From contig OZ020589.1 in assembly GCA_963971535.1 (NCBI GenBank), positions 49,100,312 to 49,164,311 of the forward strand: a DNA stretch of 64,000 bases. The letters run 5' to 3'. Each line of letters begins with the position of its first letter. Positions within the stretch are counted from its first letter, which is position 1. Below, piece after piece: positions 10,621 to 22,521 of the stretch. The notes below the pieces were generated by a model that was not told where the DNA came from, did no database searches, and worked only from the letters and a program-made list of their open reading frames with translations. Source of the stretch: Notolepis coatsorum. Lineage: Eukaryota > Chordata > Actinopteri > Aulopiformes > Paralepididae. The position numbers were made by a program, and so were the translations under genes.

Positions 10621-10967
10621 GTAAATTAATAATAATTATGAATTATGAGTGAATTTGTGTTTCACGTGTTGTCATAGAGAAACCTCCACTGGAATGCACA
10701 TGTGTGTGTGTGGACTACTGTACTATTACAGATATTGAAATGAACAATGCAACTTCCTTATACAAAAAACTAAATATATATATTTTTTATCAATAATTAA
10801 ATATCGATACTTGGCGTCCCTGTATCGATACAGTATCACCACGCAAAGTATTGCGATACTACCATACATGCATTCAATTAATTAACCTTTGGTTTATACC
10901 AGTGACACCAGTCATGTTAATCACCTTCTTGTTCATCATCAGATAACACTAACAGTGCTTGAACAGA

Positions 10968-11478
10968 TGTCGTAGAATTTGATAAATATAAGCTCCTACA
11001 CACACTGGAAAATGTCCCTAGGAGAAAATGTTTAAAGCACATAGGATTTGGTCAGAAAACAGCTGTCCCATTCAGTCAACCAAAGGGGGTCAAAAGGGCC
11101 AAGTTAGAGACAGCAAAGTATACTAGGAGCAGGATGTAATCAAGGCAGGGTGTGTGTGAAGCAACTTGGAATGTGAGCGTGAGACAGTAGGTGGTCAATA
11201 AGAAATGTTTACAATGGGTGTTGGCCAACAGCTAAAACAATGAGCTGGGCACATCACATAACTCTGTTATCTGTGGGGTCTCTAGTGACACACAGAAATA
11301 GGCAGCTGGAACATAGGAGGGCCTAGTTTCAGGATTACAGAAGAACTCATACTTTTAAATGAATGTTTATATCCTGAATGAAGCTTCAAGTGAAATTGCA
11401 AATATTACTGTTATGTTGGACTGATGTAAGTCAGATAGATGGTTTTATAAGATAAAACCCTTATTCCTTTTTACGATA
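10968..11478 (+). repeat. LTR copy 1 (short form)
   Basis: It begins TGTCGTAGAATTTG and ends TTTTTACGATA. It is 511 bp, a shorter form than the 1.36-kb copy at 14481-15843 but matching it at both ends. Confidence 0.8.
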
Positions 11479-14400
11479 ATTGGTGCTGTTGACCCTCCCC
11501 TGAAGCGCTTTAAAAAAAAATCTCGGCTAAACGAGCGATCGGCTCGTGGAAAATCAGCGTCCGGGAGATCGGGATCATCACGACAGCGTCCTGAAATCTG
11601 CGTAAAGGTGAGTGGATACAGGGTCGTGATGGATGATAATGCGGAGCGTTCAGTTCGAACTAGGGGTTGTGGGGAAGCCCTGCGATGACCTCAGAAGAAT
11701 CTCGCCGAGACGAAGGAATTCGTCTGGGAGGAGAGGATGATTGGGGTAGCAGGAATGCGTGATGTTCGCAGGTCATATTAGGCATGGTTCAATTTAAAGC
11801 AGGGACGTCCAGGACGCCACTCGAAAATTGATGGAACCGGGCTGCGTTTGACGAATGGCTCTTGATCGTGGCCAAATTCGTCTTGCGTTTGGGAAGCACG
11901 GTAGAATACACCCTGGATTACAGACGGGCCATGTCTTTTCAGGGGTGTATGATAGAACCGCAGGAGGGGTGAGTGTCCAGGCCCCTCCCAACAACAGGCT
12001 CAAAGGACAGCGGCTGAAAGGAACAGGTATGTGTCTTTCTTTCCCATCCAGCAGGACATGCCAGGAAAAGACCAAAGAGGTGTGAATCTAGATTGCTGGT
12101 TTGTGGTGAATTTGGTCACATGGCCAGATCCTGTGGCAAAGGGGGGCAAGCCCAAAAATGGACTGTCGGAGGAAAGAGCCATGGAGGTAATGGCAGAGAG
12201 CAAGGACAGACTCTGGGGACGAACCCAGGGCCATCCGATTACAGGCGGGGGGCCCACAGGGCCCCACAACCACGGGAACAGGGACAGGTTTGCTGGACCT
12301 GTGGACTGATAGGTCATTTTCAAAGGTTGTGTCTGAAGAGGCCATCGGCTGAATAGACAAATATAGATAGGTATTAAAAATAAAAATAAATTGAATAAAA
12401 AAAAAATACTACTGATTAGAATAAAAATAGAACAGAAGATATATAGATAGGTTAGAGGATTAGATTAGGTGTGCAAGTTACTAAAATGGATGTGTGACTA
12501 ACGTGGGGAAGTGGAATATGAAGTAACTGGCAGTTGCATGAGCTAATTATACTAACAATAAAAGGGTGGTGAAACAGATTTTTGGAACAGTTAATGTTAG
12601 ACAGAGTAATGATACGATACTGCTTCAGCTAGTGATCAGTAGTAATTATCCATGCTTGATCAATAATCAGATTGGTCAAAGGGTGGGCTGCACGGTTAGG
12701 AAATTAAGAAGATGATATTGATAGACGAACATTAACAATCATGAATAATAGATATAGGAGTATATTTCTTTTTAATTTTCTTTCCTAGTTTTTTACAAGC
12801 AATTTCTGCCTTAGGCCGGAAGTTTTCATTTTTGTTTTTTTAGGGTGTGGTTGAAAAACAACACGCACAATTTTTGTTTATTGGTTTCATTTGTTGTTTT
12901 GGCATGTTTTTTCTTTGTTTTTGTTTCTTTTCTCTATTTTTTCTTAGGAACCTGACGGGCTGGGAGTGATCTCTCAGCGGTCAGGGTAGGAGGATGGTGG
13001 CGACACAGCGAGACTGGTAGTATATGTCTATATAGTGGACTGGGAACAAAGTGGATGGACTAGAGCTGGTTCATGATTTTGTTCTCCGCTCATTAAGAAT
13101 CCAGATTTAGAATCTGGGAGGTTGTGTCGCGGGTGGTTGTGGTGAGTGTTGGGAAAACATGACTCTCTGTACATAGAATAAGCTCTGTAGATTTTGGTCG
13201 CCATTGGCCAAATAGCTTTTGTGTAAGGTGTGGACATGTGCAATTGATAATTGGCTTATGGGGGACTCTGACGGCTTATTGGAGGCTGGCAGAGTATGTG
13301 GAAGATGTGTGTTTAAGGCGACTGTGGTTTGTTGCCAGGCTATAGGATTTGTTGGCGACGGGGTCTCGTCAGAGCTGGCTGTCCGAACCGAGGAAACTGT
13401 CTGGAAACAGAGGTATGATTGTGAAAATGATATTCCACACTCATAGGGTGGTGGGGTATACTGTGTTGAACTTAAGACATTGATCTAGTAATAGAGTACA
13501 GCACAAAGTAATGAGAGCCATGTGAATTTTTTTGAATATTAATGATCTAGAAGCCATGAAATATATAGATAAATGATTTGGAGAAGAAATGAAAGTTGTC
13601 AAACTCAGAACAGTAACAAGTGTCTGAGGGAGGAAAAATTTGGATTCTCAATCAATTGTTGTGATAAAAGTAACCTGCGTTGTCCACCGAAGCGATATAT
13701 ACTCACTGCATGATACGGATGGGAGATTGGTTTGTCAGCATTCATCAGAGTGTGGTACGAGGAAAACCAAGGACTCCATCGGTACTGTTGATCCAAGACA
13801 CTGGCTAGTGTCTACCCAGCGGTTCCATGGGGAACCATAACACTGTGGGTACCAAGAGATCCAGGAGAAGCCTAACTCTCAAGCGTTGAGCGTTTCGGCC
13901 AACGCAGTGACCGAGTCCTGAGGCTTCGGAGGGGAACGAGAGAGGCCAAACGACAGGCAATCTGCGAGGAGAGAACAGGCCTCATCAACTGCTCCGGCTG
14001 TCAACAGACGGGCTGCAAGGCCTTATCAACTGACCGGGTGTCATCGAACGAGGGGGTTGAGCCCCTATCGCTCCTATCAACGACCAGGCGGAGGGTGGAG
14101 AGAATCACAAACTCTTCCACTATTCCGAGGGTCGACGGGGGTCGAGCCAACGACGACTGTAGGAGACAACACAACCTCCTCAACAGCCGTGACAGAGCCA
14201 TAGGGGAGGTCTCATCACCCCACCTGAGATCGACGCAACTGACATCCGAGGGAAGAGCTCCTGTTTCAACTGAACAGGTCATGCAGCAGGGGGTCATGCC
14301 CCTATTGAGTGACAGCACACAGTGACAGTGTGGTTTGCAGTATGTACTTTTTATCCAAGTGTGATTTAAAATGTTTTATTTTTATCCAGGTAGTGGAAAG

Positions 14401-14480
14401 CAGTAAGCAGAAGATAGGATCTATATTTAGCATATTATACTAGCTAATTGGGGATAGTTAATCTCTATCCGAGTGTGGAT
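11479..14480 (+). pseudogene. Leader and gag remnant between LTR copies 1 and 2
   Basis: A primer-site-like stretch and a leader (to about 11720) are followed by gag remnants. At 12093-12356 the plus strand shows two CCHC-type knuckles (CGEFGHMARSC, and CWTCGLIGHFQRLC near the end), the hallmark of a nucleocapsid that binds RNA. The rest, to 14480, has no recognisable domain. The region is broken. Confidence 0.6.
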
Positions 14481-15843
14481 TGTCGTAGAATTTGATAAAT
14501 ATAAGCTCCTACACACACTGGAAAATGTCCCTATGAGAAAATGTTTAAAGCACATAGGATTTGGTCAGAAAACACATGTCCCATTCAGTCAACCAAAGGG
14601 GGTCAAGGCAGGGTGTGTGTGAAGCAATTTGGAATGTGAGCGTGAGACAGTAGGTGGTCAATAAGAAATGTTTACAATGGGTGTTGGCCAACAGCTAAAA
14701 CAATGAGCTGGGCACATCACATAACTCTGTTATCTGTGGGGTCTCTAGTGACACACAGAAATAGGCAGCTGGAACATAGGAGGGCCTAGTTTCAGGATTA
14801 CAGAAGAACTCATACTTTTAAATGAATGTTTATATCCTGAATGAAGCTTCAAGTGAAATTGCAAATATTACTGTTATGTTGGACTGATGATGCTGAACAG
14901 AAAAATATGAAATATGCTGTGTTTATGACAGAGAGTCATCGAGGTTACAATCAAGCCTTTTCTATAAACCAAACTGGAGAATACCCAACGTGCTGAGTAA
15001 TAGCTGTTTAAAATAGATATAGATCTAACCTAAAAGAATAATTATAAAACTATGAAACTGGGCTTGATGGTAACAGACGGTGATTCTCATCTCATATAAA
15101 GATTCTACTAGTTAAAAGTAATATGTCTGTGTTTAGAAAATCAATCTCAAATCAACTAGATATATCTTGAAGCTTAAATACTAAAAGGTATTAAGTTTAG
15201 GTTAGGCTATTCAACTCTCTGACTTAAAAAATGGCGTAAGTCAGTTGGTCTGTTTGGAAACCACCCACTTTCAAATACCAACTGTGAAAGCTTGCGATTG
15301 GATGAGACCATATGTGTGATGTCACTTGGTGACATCATGCAGAGATTTCTCCCTCATTGATAAAAGGGGGTGTGGGAAACACAAGGACACACAGAAGAGA
15401 ACAAACCACCCACCAGCGGAAGAGGACGGCAAACGAGAAACAGACGAGGAAGAAGCTTTTTGAAACGAGAAAAGAATCCTTTTGTTGTCATCAGACAACA
15501 GAGAAAAACAACAGATCGACTCGACCATCGAGCCTATATTGAATATTATTATTCTTTAATCTACTCTCTTAGTCTAGTATTGATGACAAACGGCACAGTG
15601 TTTGGTACATTAATATTATTGCACAGTATACTCATTTGGACTCAGAGAATATCTTGTACTTCTTGACTTTGAATTAAAACAGATCTGAGAAACGTCTCCT
15701 CTTCATTCTCCTGCTCCACTGCCGTCTTACAAACCGTGTTGGTTTTATCAGTAAATAGGTTTTAAGGTGAATTTAGAAACACAACGCAGAGTAAGTCAGA
15801 TAGATGGTTTTATAAGATAAAACCCTTATTCCTTTTTACGATA
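14481..15843 (+). repeat. LTR copy 2 (long form)
   Basis: This 1363-bp copy carries the same termini as copy 1 and contains the segment shared with copy 3 (from GATTTCTCCCTCATTGAT onward). A primer-site-like TGGTGCCGTTGACCC and a leader near-identical to the one after copy 1 follow it. Confidence 0.8.
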
Positions 15844-17149
15844 ATTGGTGCCGTTGACCCTCCCCTGAAGCGCTTTTAAAAAAAAACTCAGCTAAACGAG
15901 CGATCGGCTCATGGAAAATCGGCGTCCGGGAGATCGGGATCATCACGACAGCGTCCTGAAATCTGCGTAAAGGTGAGTGGATACGGGGCCGTGATGGATG
16001 AAAATGCGGAGCGTTCAGTTCGAACTAGGGGTTGTGGGGAAGCCCTGCGATGACCTCAGAAGAATCTCGCCGAGACGAAGGATTCAGCAACGACGCGAAT
16101 GGGACTTTCAGGCTCTGGTCCACAAACTGTACAGGTCACGGAATCAGATGGATATGTAAAGAAGGCGCCGGTATGATGTGTTCGTCACGGGTCGCGGGAT
16201 AATTAACGTAGTGGTGAAATGAGCGTACGAGGGGGCCTTTCCGAAGCTGAACACGTAGGCTTTTGAAAATATCACCCAGTTTAGCCGGACCCCGGCATTT
16301 TGACGGGGAGGGGATCTTCTCTGGGGTTATCAGCTGTTCTAGCCATAATCGATCCGTTGTTAAGGGTTGATTAGGGGGATGCGGGATTTGCCTGTTAACC
16401 ACGAGAAGGTTAATTTCAGAAGGCGAGGATCGGCGAAGGTCCCGATAGAACGTGTTTAGCTTGGGCGTTTTATTTCAATACGTTACGCCGCGACAGTCGG
16501 GTACAATAAGCTCTTAGCAACAAATTGTTTAATTATGCTGTTTACTATGTAAGTGTTCATTGTGTGTATTGTAATACGGACGCTCTTAGCGCAATAGAAA
16601 TGAGCGCGGGGAAACTATTGGAAAAAGTAATGTAACAAGTGGCGGTTTAGGTTGGGAGATACAATGTGCAAGCACTGGAAATGTATGGATGTTTATAACT
16701 AAGAAAATGTGTTTAGCTAATTATGTATGTTTGAAGCGTGTCTGTTAGTGGTTAGGAATGAATGCCAAATATGTGTAGGTTGTTGTTGTATTATTATGAA
16801 ATTCTGGTGACCAACAGCCGCAGGGAAATGTTTTTTGGAGGCCGTTGGGACGCCTATAGCTTATTCCCAGCGGAAGAGTGCTGCCGAGTGCTTCCGCGTT
16901 TTCCCTGATTGGCTGCGACACGCCCCGCGACACGCCCCGCGGCAGCCCGGCAGCCGCAGAGCGGAGCGGCAGAGCTTGCGGCATTATGTAGCCATAATCC
17001 CCAATGTTTTTCATTCGACGCTTAGCTCAACTGGCAGCACTGCCTTGCTGTGGATCCTGCGGTCCGTTGGTGACAAATTAAAATCCCTTCAATTTTTTTA
17101 TTTTTTATTTTTAACGTGCATTCTTTCGCCGGTTAAGTTTAGGCATGTT

Positions 17150-17445
17150 AACTTTAAGCATTGTTTCGGAGTTGGTTATGGTTAAGGTTAGGCATTGTTT
17201 CGGAGTTGGTTAAGGTTAGAAGGGTTAAGTTTAGGCGCTGTTAAGGAGCTGGTTAAGGTTAGAGTTTGTCTTAGAGAATGGCAATATTCTTTCGGAGTTG
17301 GTTATGGTTAAGGTTAAGGTTAGGCATGGTTAAGGTTAAGGTTAAGGTTAGGCATTGTTTCGGAGTTGGTTAAGGTTAGAAGGGTTAAGTTTAGGCGCTG
17401 TTAAGGAGCTGGTTAAGGTTAGAGTTTGTCTTAGAGAATGGCAAT
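17150..17445. repeat. Two tandem copies of a GGTTAAGG-rich unit (about 150 bp)
   Basis: GGCATTGTTTCGGAGTTGG, then GAAGGGTTAAGTTTAGGCGC and TTAGAGAATGGCAATA, occur twice in a row. A related GAACTGGTTAAGGTTAG stretch appears at 40745. The motif looks like degenerate telomere-like repeats common in fish mobile elements. Confidence 0.7.
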
Positions 17446-18769
17446 AGACAGCCTATTTCCGCGCTGCAGCTCTCTCGCGCTGCCGCGGTCACATGGGCGT
17501 CATGGCCAATCAGAGAAAACGCGGAAGCACGCGATGCACTCTTCCGCTGGGCGAGCGGGGTTAACTATGGATGGGGCGTCGTGGTGTCGGGTATATGGAG
17601 TGGATCGGAAGTGTGATGGGGCCACTGGGATGTGTGGTGTACGTTAGAATTTTCGAATTTGGTGGGTTTAAGGTCATTGTTTAATGAAATAAGGAATCGA
17701 ATGGGACGAAGAGTTTGACCCGGAAGTCGTTCTGAGCTCTGCTTGAACAATGGCGGCAGCTGGCGGCGGGGTCAAGCTAGCATTTGCAATGGCCTGTGTA
17801 TAGTGTAATGTTTTTATGTTGTTTAAATCTGTACACTAGCGCTTAAAGGGATTAAAGTTCTGTTGCGGTGTGGAGCTGTGTTGTGCTAACATTGCGGTGT
17901 GTCGGGCCACTCGACACAACAGGACAATATGCCGTTTGGGGACGTTTATTGCGGTGTCGTGGTTGAAGCTAAGCTAATGCTAACTAGCCGCGCTGAGCTA
18001 TCACACAGATAGCTAATGAAGCTAATATGCTAAGCTACCTATGCTAACGACATAGCATAATGGGACTCTCGGAATATCTCGCGAGGTGATACTAATGCAA
18101 CTTGGCATGTAAACAAGAGGCGCGACCATCGTGGGTGGGGGCGCCGTGGCGACCATCTTGGGTAGGGGCGCCGGGCGAACATTTTGAGGGATTTATTTTT
18201 TTCGTTTTTCCCGGTTTGGGATGACTAAGCGGTTTGTTTGGGATTGCAGTAGGGGGCGGTAGAGCCATGTCTTAGGCTCCCGTTCTAGTTGAGTACAGCT
18301 CTTCACCTGTTGTGTCGTTTATGCAAGAGGTCTTATCTCTTGAATTACAATAACTTTATTATATTGGTGATAGGTTGGATTAATGAGCAGTGGTGACGAT
18401 TTATGGTGGTAGGCGACGAGACCATTATGTGTGTAAGCATGTCGCGACTCCCGTGGCGAGGTCTCGCGTGGTGCTGCTGGTAAGTGGCTGGCTGCGGGAC
18501 CTCGCAGGGACGCGGAGAGCGACTTCCGGGGTATGGGGATTCTGGGGCGTGTAGTTTCATGACAAGAGACCGCGTGGTTTGACGTAGGTATGGTTGGCTG
18601 CGTGATGACGCTCTTGTTGTAGAATGGGGAGGACACCTCCTACAGGACGTTGTGGGGTATTGTAGTGTAGTAGGGGTGATGTTAGAACGTTACAGCAGAG
18701 GGCGGTGTTGCCGCTTGTGTTCTGAATCACTGTCTTTTTCATTTTTCCTCTCTTAAACCCCCCCCCTCT

Positions 18770-18940
18770 CCCTCTTCCTCACACTCTCGCTCTCTCTCTA
18801 ATTCCCTCCCTCCTTCCTTTCTCCCCCTCCCGCTCCCCCTCTGTCTCTCTTACCCTCTCTCTTGCTCTCTCTCTCTTTCTCTCTCTCTCCCCCTCCTTCC
18901 CTCTCCCCCCTCCCCCTCCTTCCCTCTCCCCCCTTCCCCT

Positions 18941-19007
<67 letters not shown>

Positions 19008-19150
19008 CCTCTTCCCCTCCCCTCCTCCCCTTCCTTTCCCCATATCCCTTCTCTCTCTCTCTCCCCTCCCCCTCCCCCACTCTCTCTCTCTCCCTTCCTC
19101 TTCTCCCCCTCTCTCTCTTTCTCTCTTTCTCTCTCTCTTTTTCTCCCTTG
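18770..19150. repeat. CT-rich low-complexity tract
   Basis: About 380 bp is almost purely C and T, with a long pure CT run at about 18948-19003. The frames across it (Ser/Leu-rich or Arg/Glu-rich) are artefacts. Confidence 0.95.
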
Positions 19151-21179
19151 TCACAGGGATGACATTGATGTCTGAGGTTACTTGCTATTTGGTATTCGAT
19201 TGCAGTGTTATGTTGTTATGAGGGCGATGTAATAGGGGAAGTGGGGGTTTAGTTTAGGTACAGATGGGGTGGCACAGGTGTGCATTTGGGAGTACAATGT
19301 AGTACAACTCACTCATTTTCTTATCCCTCCTTCTCCTTCTCACTCTCCCTCGTTATTAATTTGGTTCAGTGTGCCTAGTGGCTCCTACAGGTTAGATGTA
19401 CAGTTGAGTTCAGGCTAGGTTAGGTGTGGGCAATTTACAGTGATAGGAGCTTGGTGAGCTCTCAGTCTCTCTCCTTTTCTCCTGTTTGGTTGATGCCTTT
19501 ACGATGGTGGCTTGGGAGTGAAAGTGTGGACTTTTTGTGTTTAGGACAGGTTACTAATCCCCCCTCTCATAGTGGGGATTGTGTTTTCCTATTCGGGGTG
19601 CCATTCTTCTCAATTTTTAGTTTGGGTTTGTGTGTTATTTTTGTAGGGGAGATGTAGTAGCGGTTGAGGGATGCGTTTGCGAAAGCGTTGGGCTTTAGGC
19701 CATATTATGTATGGTTGATTTTGGTTCAGGTTTGAGTGGACGTGGTTGGTTCTAGTTCTGGTTCAGGGTTCGGCAAACAAGGTGTGTATTTTTTATTTGG
19801 ACAGGGGTACCAGCTCCCAACTCCCCCACTGTGGTCGCAGGGGGTCGAGGGGTGCATTGGGGTACGGGTTTAGGCTTTGTGCCATATTGTGTGTGGATCT
19901 TTAGGTGGAAGTGTTTGTTGTTACAGGTGTGAGTCTGAGGTGCCGTGTGGGCGCTGGCCTGTTTGGGTGCAGTGGTGGTTGAAAGTGGTGTGGAGTTTGG
20001 AATTCCTTGTGGGGAGCCCAGAGATTCTCTTTCAGGTCGCTACTGGGAGGGGATGTCTTGGGCTGCGAATGGCGGACCGGTGGGATATCAGGGGTCTGCA
20101 GGGATTTCAATAGGAGTGGTGTCTGCGCCTGTGATTTATAAGACAGGTAGTGGGACGCCACGCCAAGCACGGGGATACTGTGGTATGAGTCACTGAAAAC
20201 AAATTTTTTTCCTCGTGAGATGATGGCGGGTTGAGTTAACACCTGATATTAGGTGTTAAAAAGGGGGAATGGTGTATTAATTATGAATAAATTATGTGAA
20301 TAATGTGATGTAAAATGTGATGTAAGATAGGAATACATATTAGGCTTTCTCAGATAGAAATAAATACAGCAACACATAGAAGCTAATGTTAAAATTACAT
20401 CTACACATAGGCATTAAACTGTCAATAGGATTTAGAATGTTTTATGAGATTAATATGACAAATTCATTAAGCAAAGAAGACATTTTAATCAACTAGATTA
20501 CCATATCCATTCACAAATGTTTAGAAATGATAGGTTGTAAAACTAATTCTGATTGTCCTAAAGGAGGACCAACCTACCGGAACAGGAGGGGAGATTGATG
20601 CAGAATTGTGTTCCTCAGAGAGTCGTGTGAAGCGGATACACGACAAGGGATTGGGAAAAATCCAGTTTTCCAATTGGACAACGGAAAAAGGCTAAGGCTG
20701 TGTCGTTATGATTCAAATAAATTGCACTAACTCTCTCTAATAGATATTAGTATAGAGATGCCCGACATTTCCATGCTTAAAGATAATGATGGATTGTGAA
20801 GGGAAATACCACTGCTAATTAAATGTATGTTTTTTTCTTTCTTTCTCCACAGTTGCTCGGGGGCAGACAGAGGCAGTTCTGACAATTCCAACTCCAACTG
20901 GGAAGAAATTGACTGTTGAAGTCTGGTATAGTAGGATAAGCGATTTATCAATTCCTGTCTGCACCAGTAAAATCTGACAGTATGAGTGAATTTTAACTCA
21001 AGTTTGTAAAAATAGTTTAAAACACAGAGAAACTTGTTTTTCCAAACGGTAATACTATGAGTGTGTGAATGGTTAATATAGAGCAAATTCACCAACTTGG
21101 TTAAGAGCAAATAGAAGTAAATAGAATAACAAAAACGAGTGTTGACAATAAGTCTATTTCAATAACCCGTAGTATAGCA

Positions 21180-21529
21180 AATAGAAGCAATATAGAAATG
21201 GCCAACAATAGTCAGGCCAGGGGGGTCCTGCGCAAGAACAGCAACAGAATCCGAGGGGACCACCCTGGCAGCCACGGGGACAGAGTGGAAAAAGAAGAGG
21301 CGGAGCGAATGGATCCAGGCCTCAGCCAGGGTCAATAGAGTGCTGGCCGTGCGGAAATTCCGGACATATGTCTAGGGACTGTGACCAGGAATATCAACCC
21401 CGAGGAGGAGAGTATCGTCCTCAACCCAGAGGGGGAGGATCTCGATGGCTTAACAGCAGAAGAAGAGCCGAATACGGGCAAAACCAGGGTCGGTATCAAG
21501 AACAGTGTCCACAGCCCACAAGCTCCCCT
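21180..21529 (+). pseudogene. gag nucleocapsid remnant before LTR copy 3
   Basis: The plus strand encodes a Gln/Gly/Arg-rich stretch and one CCHC knuckle, CWPCGNSGHMSRDC (about 21344-21385), similar to the knuckles at 12093-12356. It therefore belongs to the same or a sister element. It joins directly to LTR copy 3. Fossil. Confidence 0.65.
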
Positions 21530-22029
21530 GATTTCTCCCTCATTGATAAAAGGGGGTGTGGGAAACACAAGGACACACAGAAGAGAACAAACCACCCACC
21601 AGCGGAAGAGGACGGCAAACGAGAAACAGACGAGGAAGAAGCTTTTTGAAACGAGAAAAGAATCCTTTTGTTGTCATCAGACAACAGAGAAAAACAACAG
21701 ATCGACTCGACCATCGAGCCTATATTGAATATTATTATTCTTTAATCTACTCTCTTAGTCTAGTATTGATAACAAACGGCACAGTGTTTGGTACATTAAT
21801 ATTATTGCACAGTATACTCATTTGGACTCAGAGAATATCTTGTACTTCTTGACTTTGAATTAAAACAGATCTGAGAAACTTCTCCTCTTCATTCTCCTGC
21901 TCCACTGCCGTCTTACAAACCGTGTTGGTTTTATCAGTAAATAGGTTTTAAGGTGAATTTAGAAACACAACGCAGAGTAAGTCAGATAGATGGTTTTATA
22001 AGATAAAACCCTTATTCCTTTTTACGATA
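21530..22029 (+). repeat. LTR copy 3 (3' part)
   Basis: Nearly identical to about 15341-15843, it directly follows a gag-like stretch and ends at TACGATA before the CAGA flanking repeat. It forms the outer right boundary of the fossil. Confidence 0.8.
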
Positions 22030-22285
22030 CAGATAGATGCATTTTCTCAAATGCATTCATCAAAACGTCAAAGGCTTGCTCATTAATTTTCTCAAGTCAC
22101 GTCCACGTCATCAAATCAAACAGCGCATCTCCTCAAACATTTTAATCCCAGTTACAATATCACAATAACGTGACAGTGACAGTGACAATTCAACAATCGA
22201 CATATTCAGATTCGTCGTAATTCATATCCACAATCCACGCATGAAGACTTCAATTTATGCTTGATGAAACAAAATCCAGGCGCTC

Positions 22286-22480
22286 CGTTCTATATCATAC
22301 TGGCTGCCGATCAGCGTCATCTGCACTAACCTCACCTCATGCACAGCACTGAATAAAAATCCACAATGTACCTTTACATACCAACATCCGTCTGGCCACA
22401 CCCCTATCCGCTACCTTCATAAGCAGGTGTGTGGTCACCTACTCGCCTCCTTCTTCACTTTCACCACAAGGAAGTGCCTG
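22286..22480 (+). repeat. DIRS left inverted terminal repeat
   Basis: This arm is the inverted counterpart of 31455-31659. The outermost part CCGTTCTATATCATACTGGC corresponds to CCGTTATATTATCGTATAGC read inward from 31659. The gag frame starts about 40 bp after its inner end. Confidence 0.65.
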
Positions 22481-22521
22481 TTGTATACATTACTTGACGA
22501 GGTTGGCGTCCGATAGATAGT

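Larger units (their letters stand above)
8313..10691. mobile_element. hAT element nested in another hAT
   Basis: It starts CAGTGGAGGCTGCTGACC and ends AAACCTCCACTG, and is flanked by a perfect 8-bp repeat GAATGCAC (8305-8312 and 10692-10699). Inside are a 35-bp tandem array, two LINE fragments, a hAT-type end (CAGCCCTACAGTG near 9656-9668) and a long palindrome. No transposase frame is visible, so it has either lost its coding part or always relied on another copy. Confidence 0.85.
7967..10866. mobile_element. hAT-like element with GATACGATA ends
   Basis: The left end AGGGGTGGGAATCGGCAG is followed by several copies of TATCGCGATAC. The right end carries the matching pattern (ATCGATAC, TATTGCGATACTACC). 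Flanks CATCCATT (7959-7966) and CATGCATT (10867-10874) agree at 7 of 8 bases. The right terminus is decayed, so the exact end is uncertain. It has no transposase, and a second hAT was inserted in it later. Confidence 0.55.
15844..21180 (+). other. Interior of the LTR fossil; no coding domain recognised
   Basis: A second leader copy (to about 16083) is followed by about 5 kb without a recognisable gene. The stretch holds GGTTAAGG-rich tandem repeats (17150-17445), a CpG-rich piece (about 17500-18200) and a long CT tract (18770-19150). A pyrimidine tract ending in CCACAG (about 20828-20852) looks like a splice acceptor. It may be decayed provirus, foreign sequence, or both. Confidence 0.45.
10968..22029 (+). 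mobile_element. Retrovirus-like LTR element fossil (three LTR copies)
   Basis: Three related LTR copies lie in the same orientation at 10968-11478, 14481-15843 and about 21530-22029. The outer ends carry TGTCGTA and TACGATA termini and are flanked by CAGA (10964-10967 and 22030-22033), a 4-bp target duplication. After LTR copies 1 and 2 comes TGGTGC(C/T)GTTGACCC, placed where a primer-binding site belongs. A leader with a splice-donor-like AAAGGTGAGT follows, as is usual in retroviruses. CCHC zinc-knuckle gag remnants occur after the first leader and before the third LTR. No reverse transcriptase or envelope frame was recognised. The element is much decayed; treat it as a fossil. Confidence 0.75.

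Noticed and set aside
16835-17185. 116-codon frame near a CpG-rich stretch
   Set aside because: No domain recognised and the region is inside a decayed LTR fossil with repeat blocks.
17940-18250. Possible host gene promoter with GCTAAC motifs
   Set aside because: No exon, TATA box or splice signal could be linked to it, and similar motif clusters recur at 30540 and 42290 without genes.
18798-19221. Arg/Glu-rich and Ser/Leu-rich frames of over 110 codons on both strands
   Set aside because: They translate a CT tract and are low-complexity artefacts.
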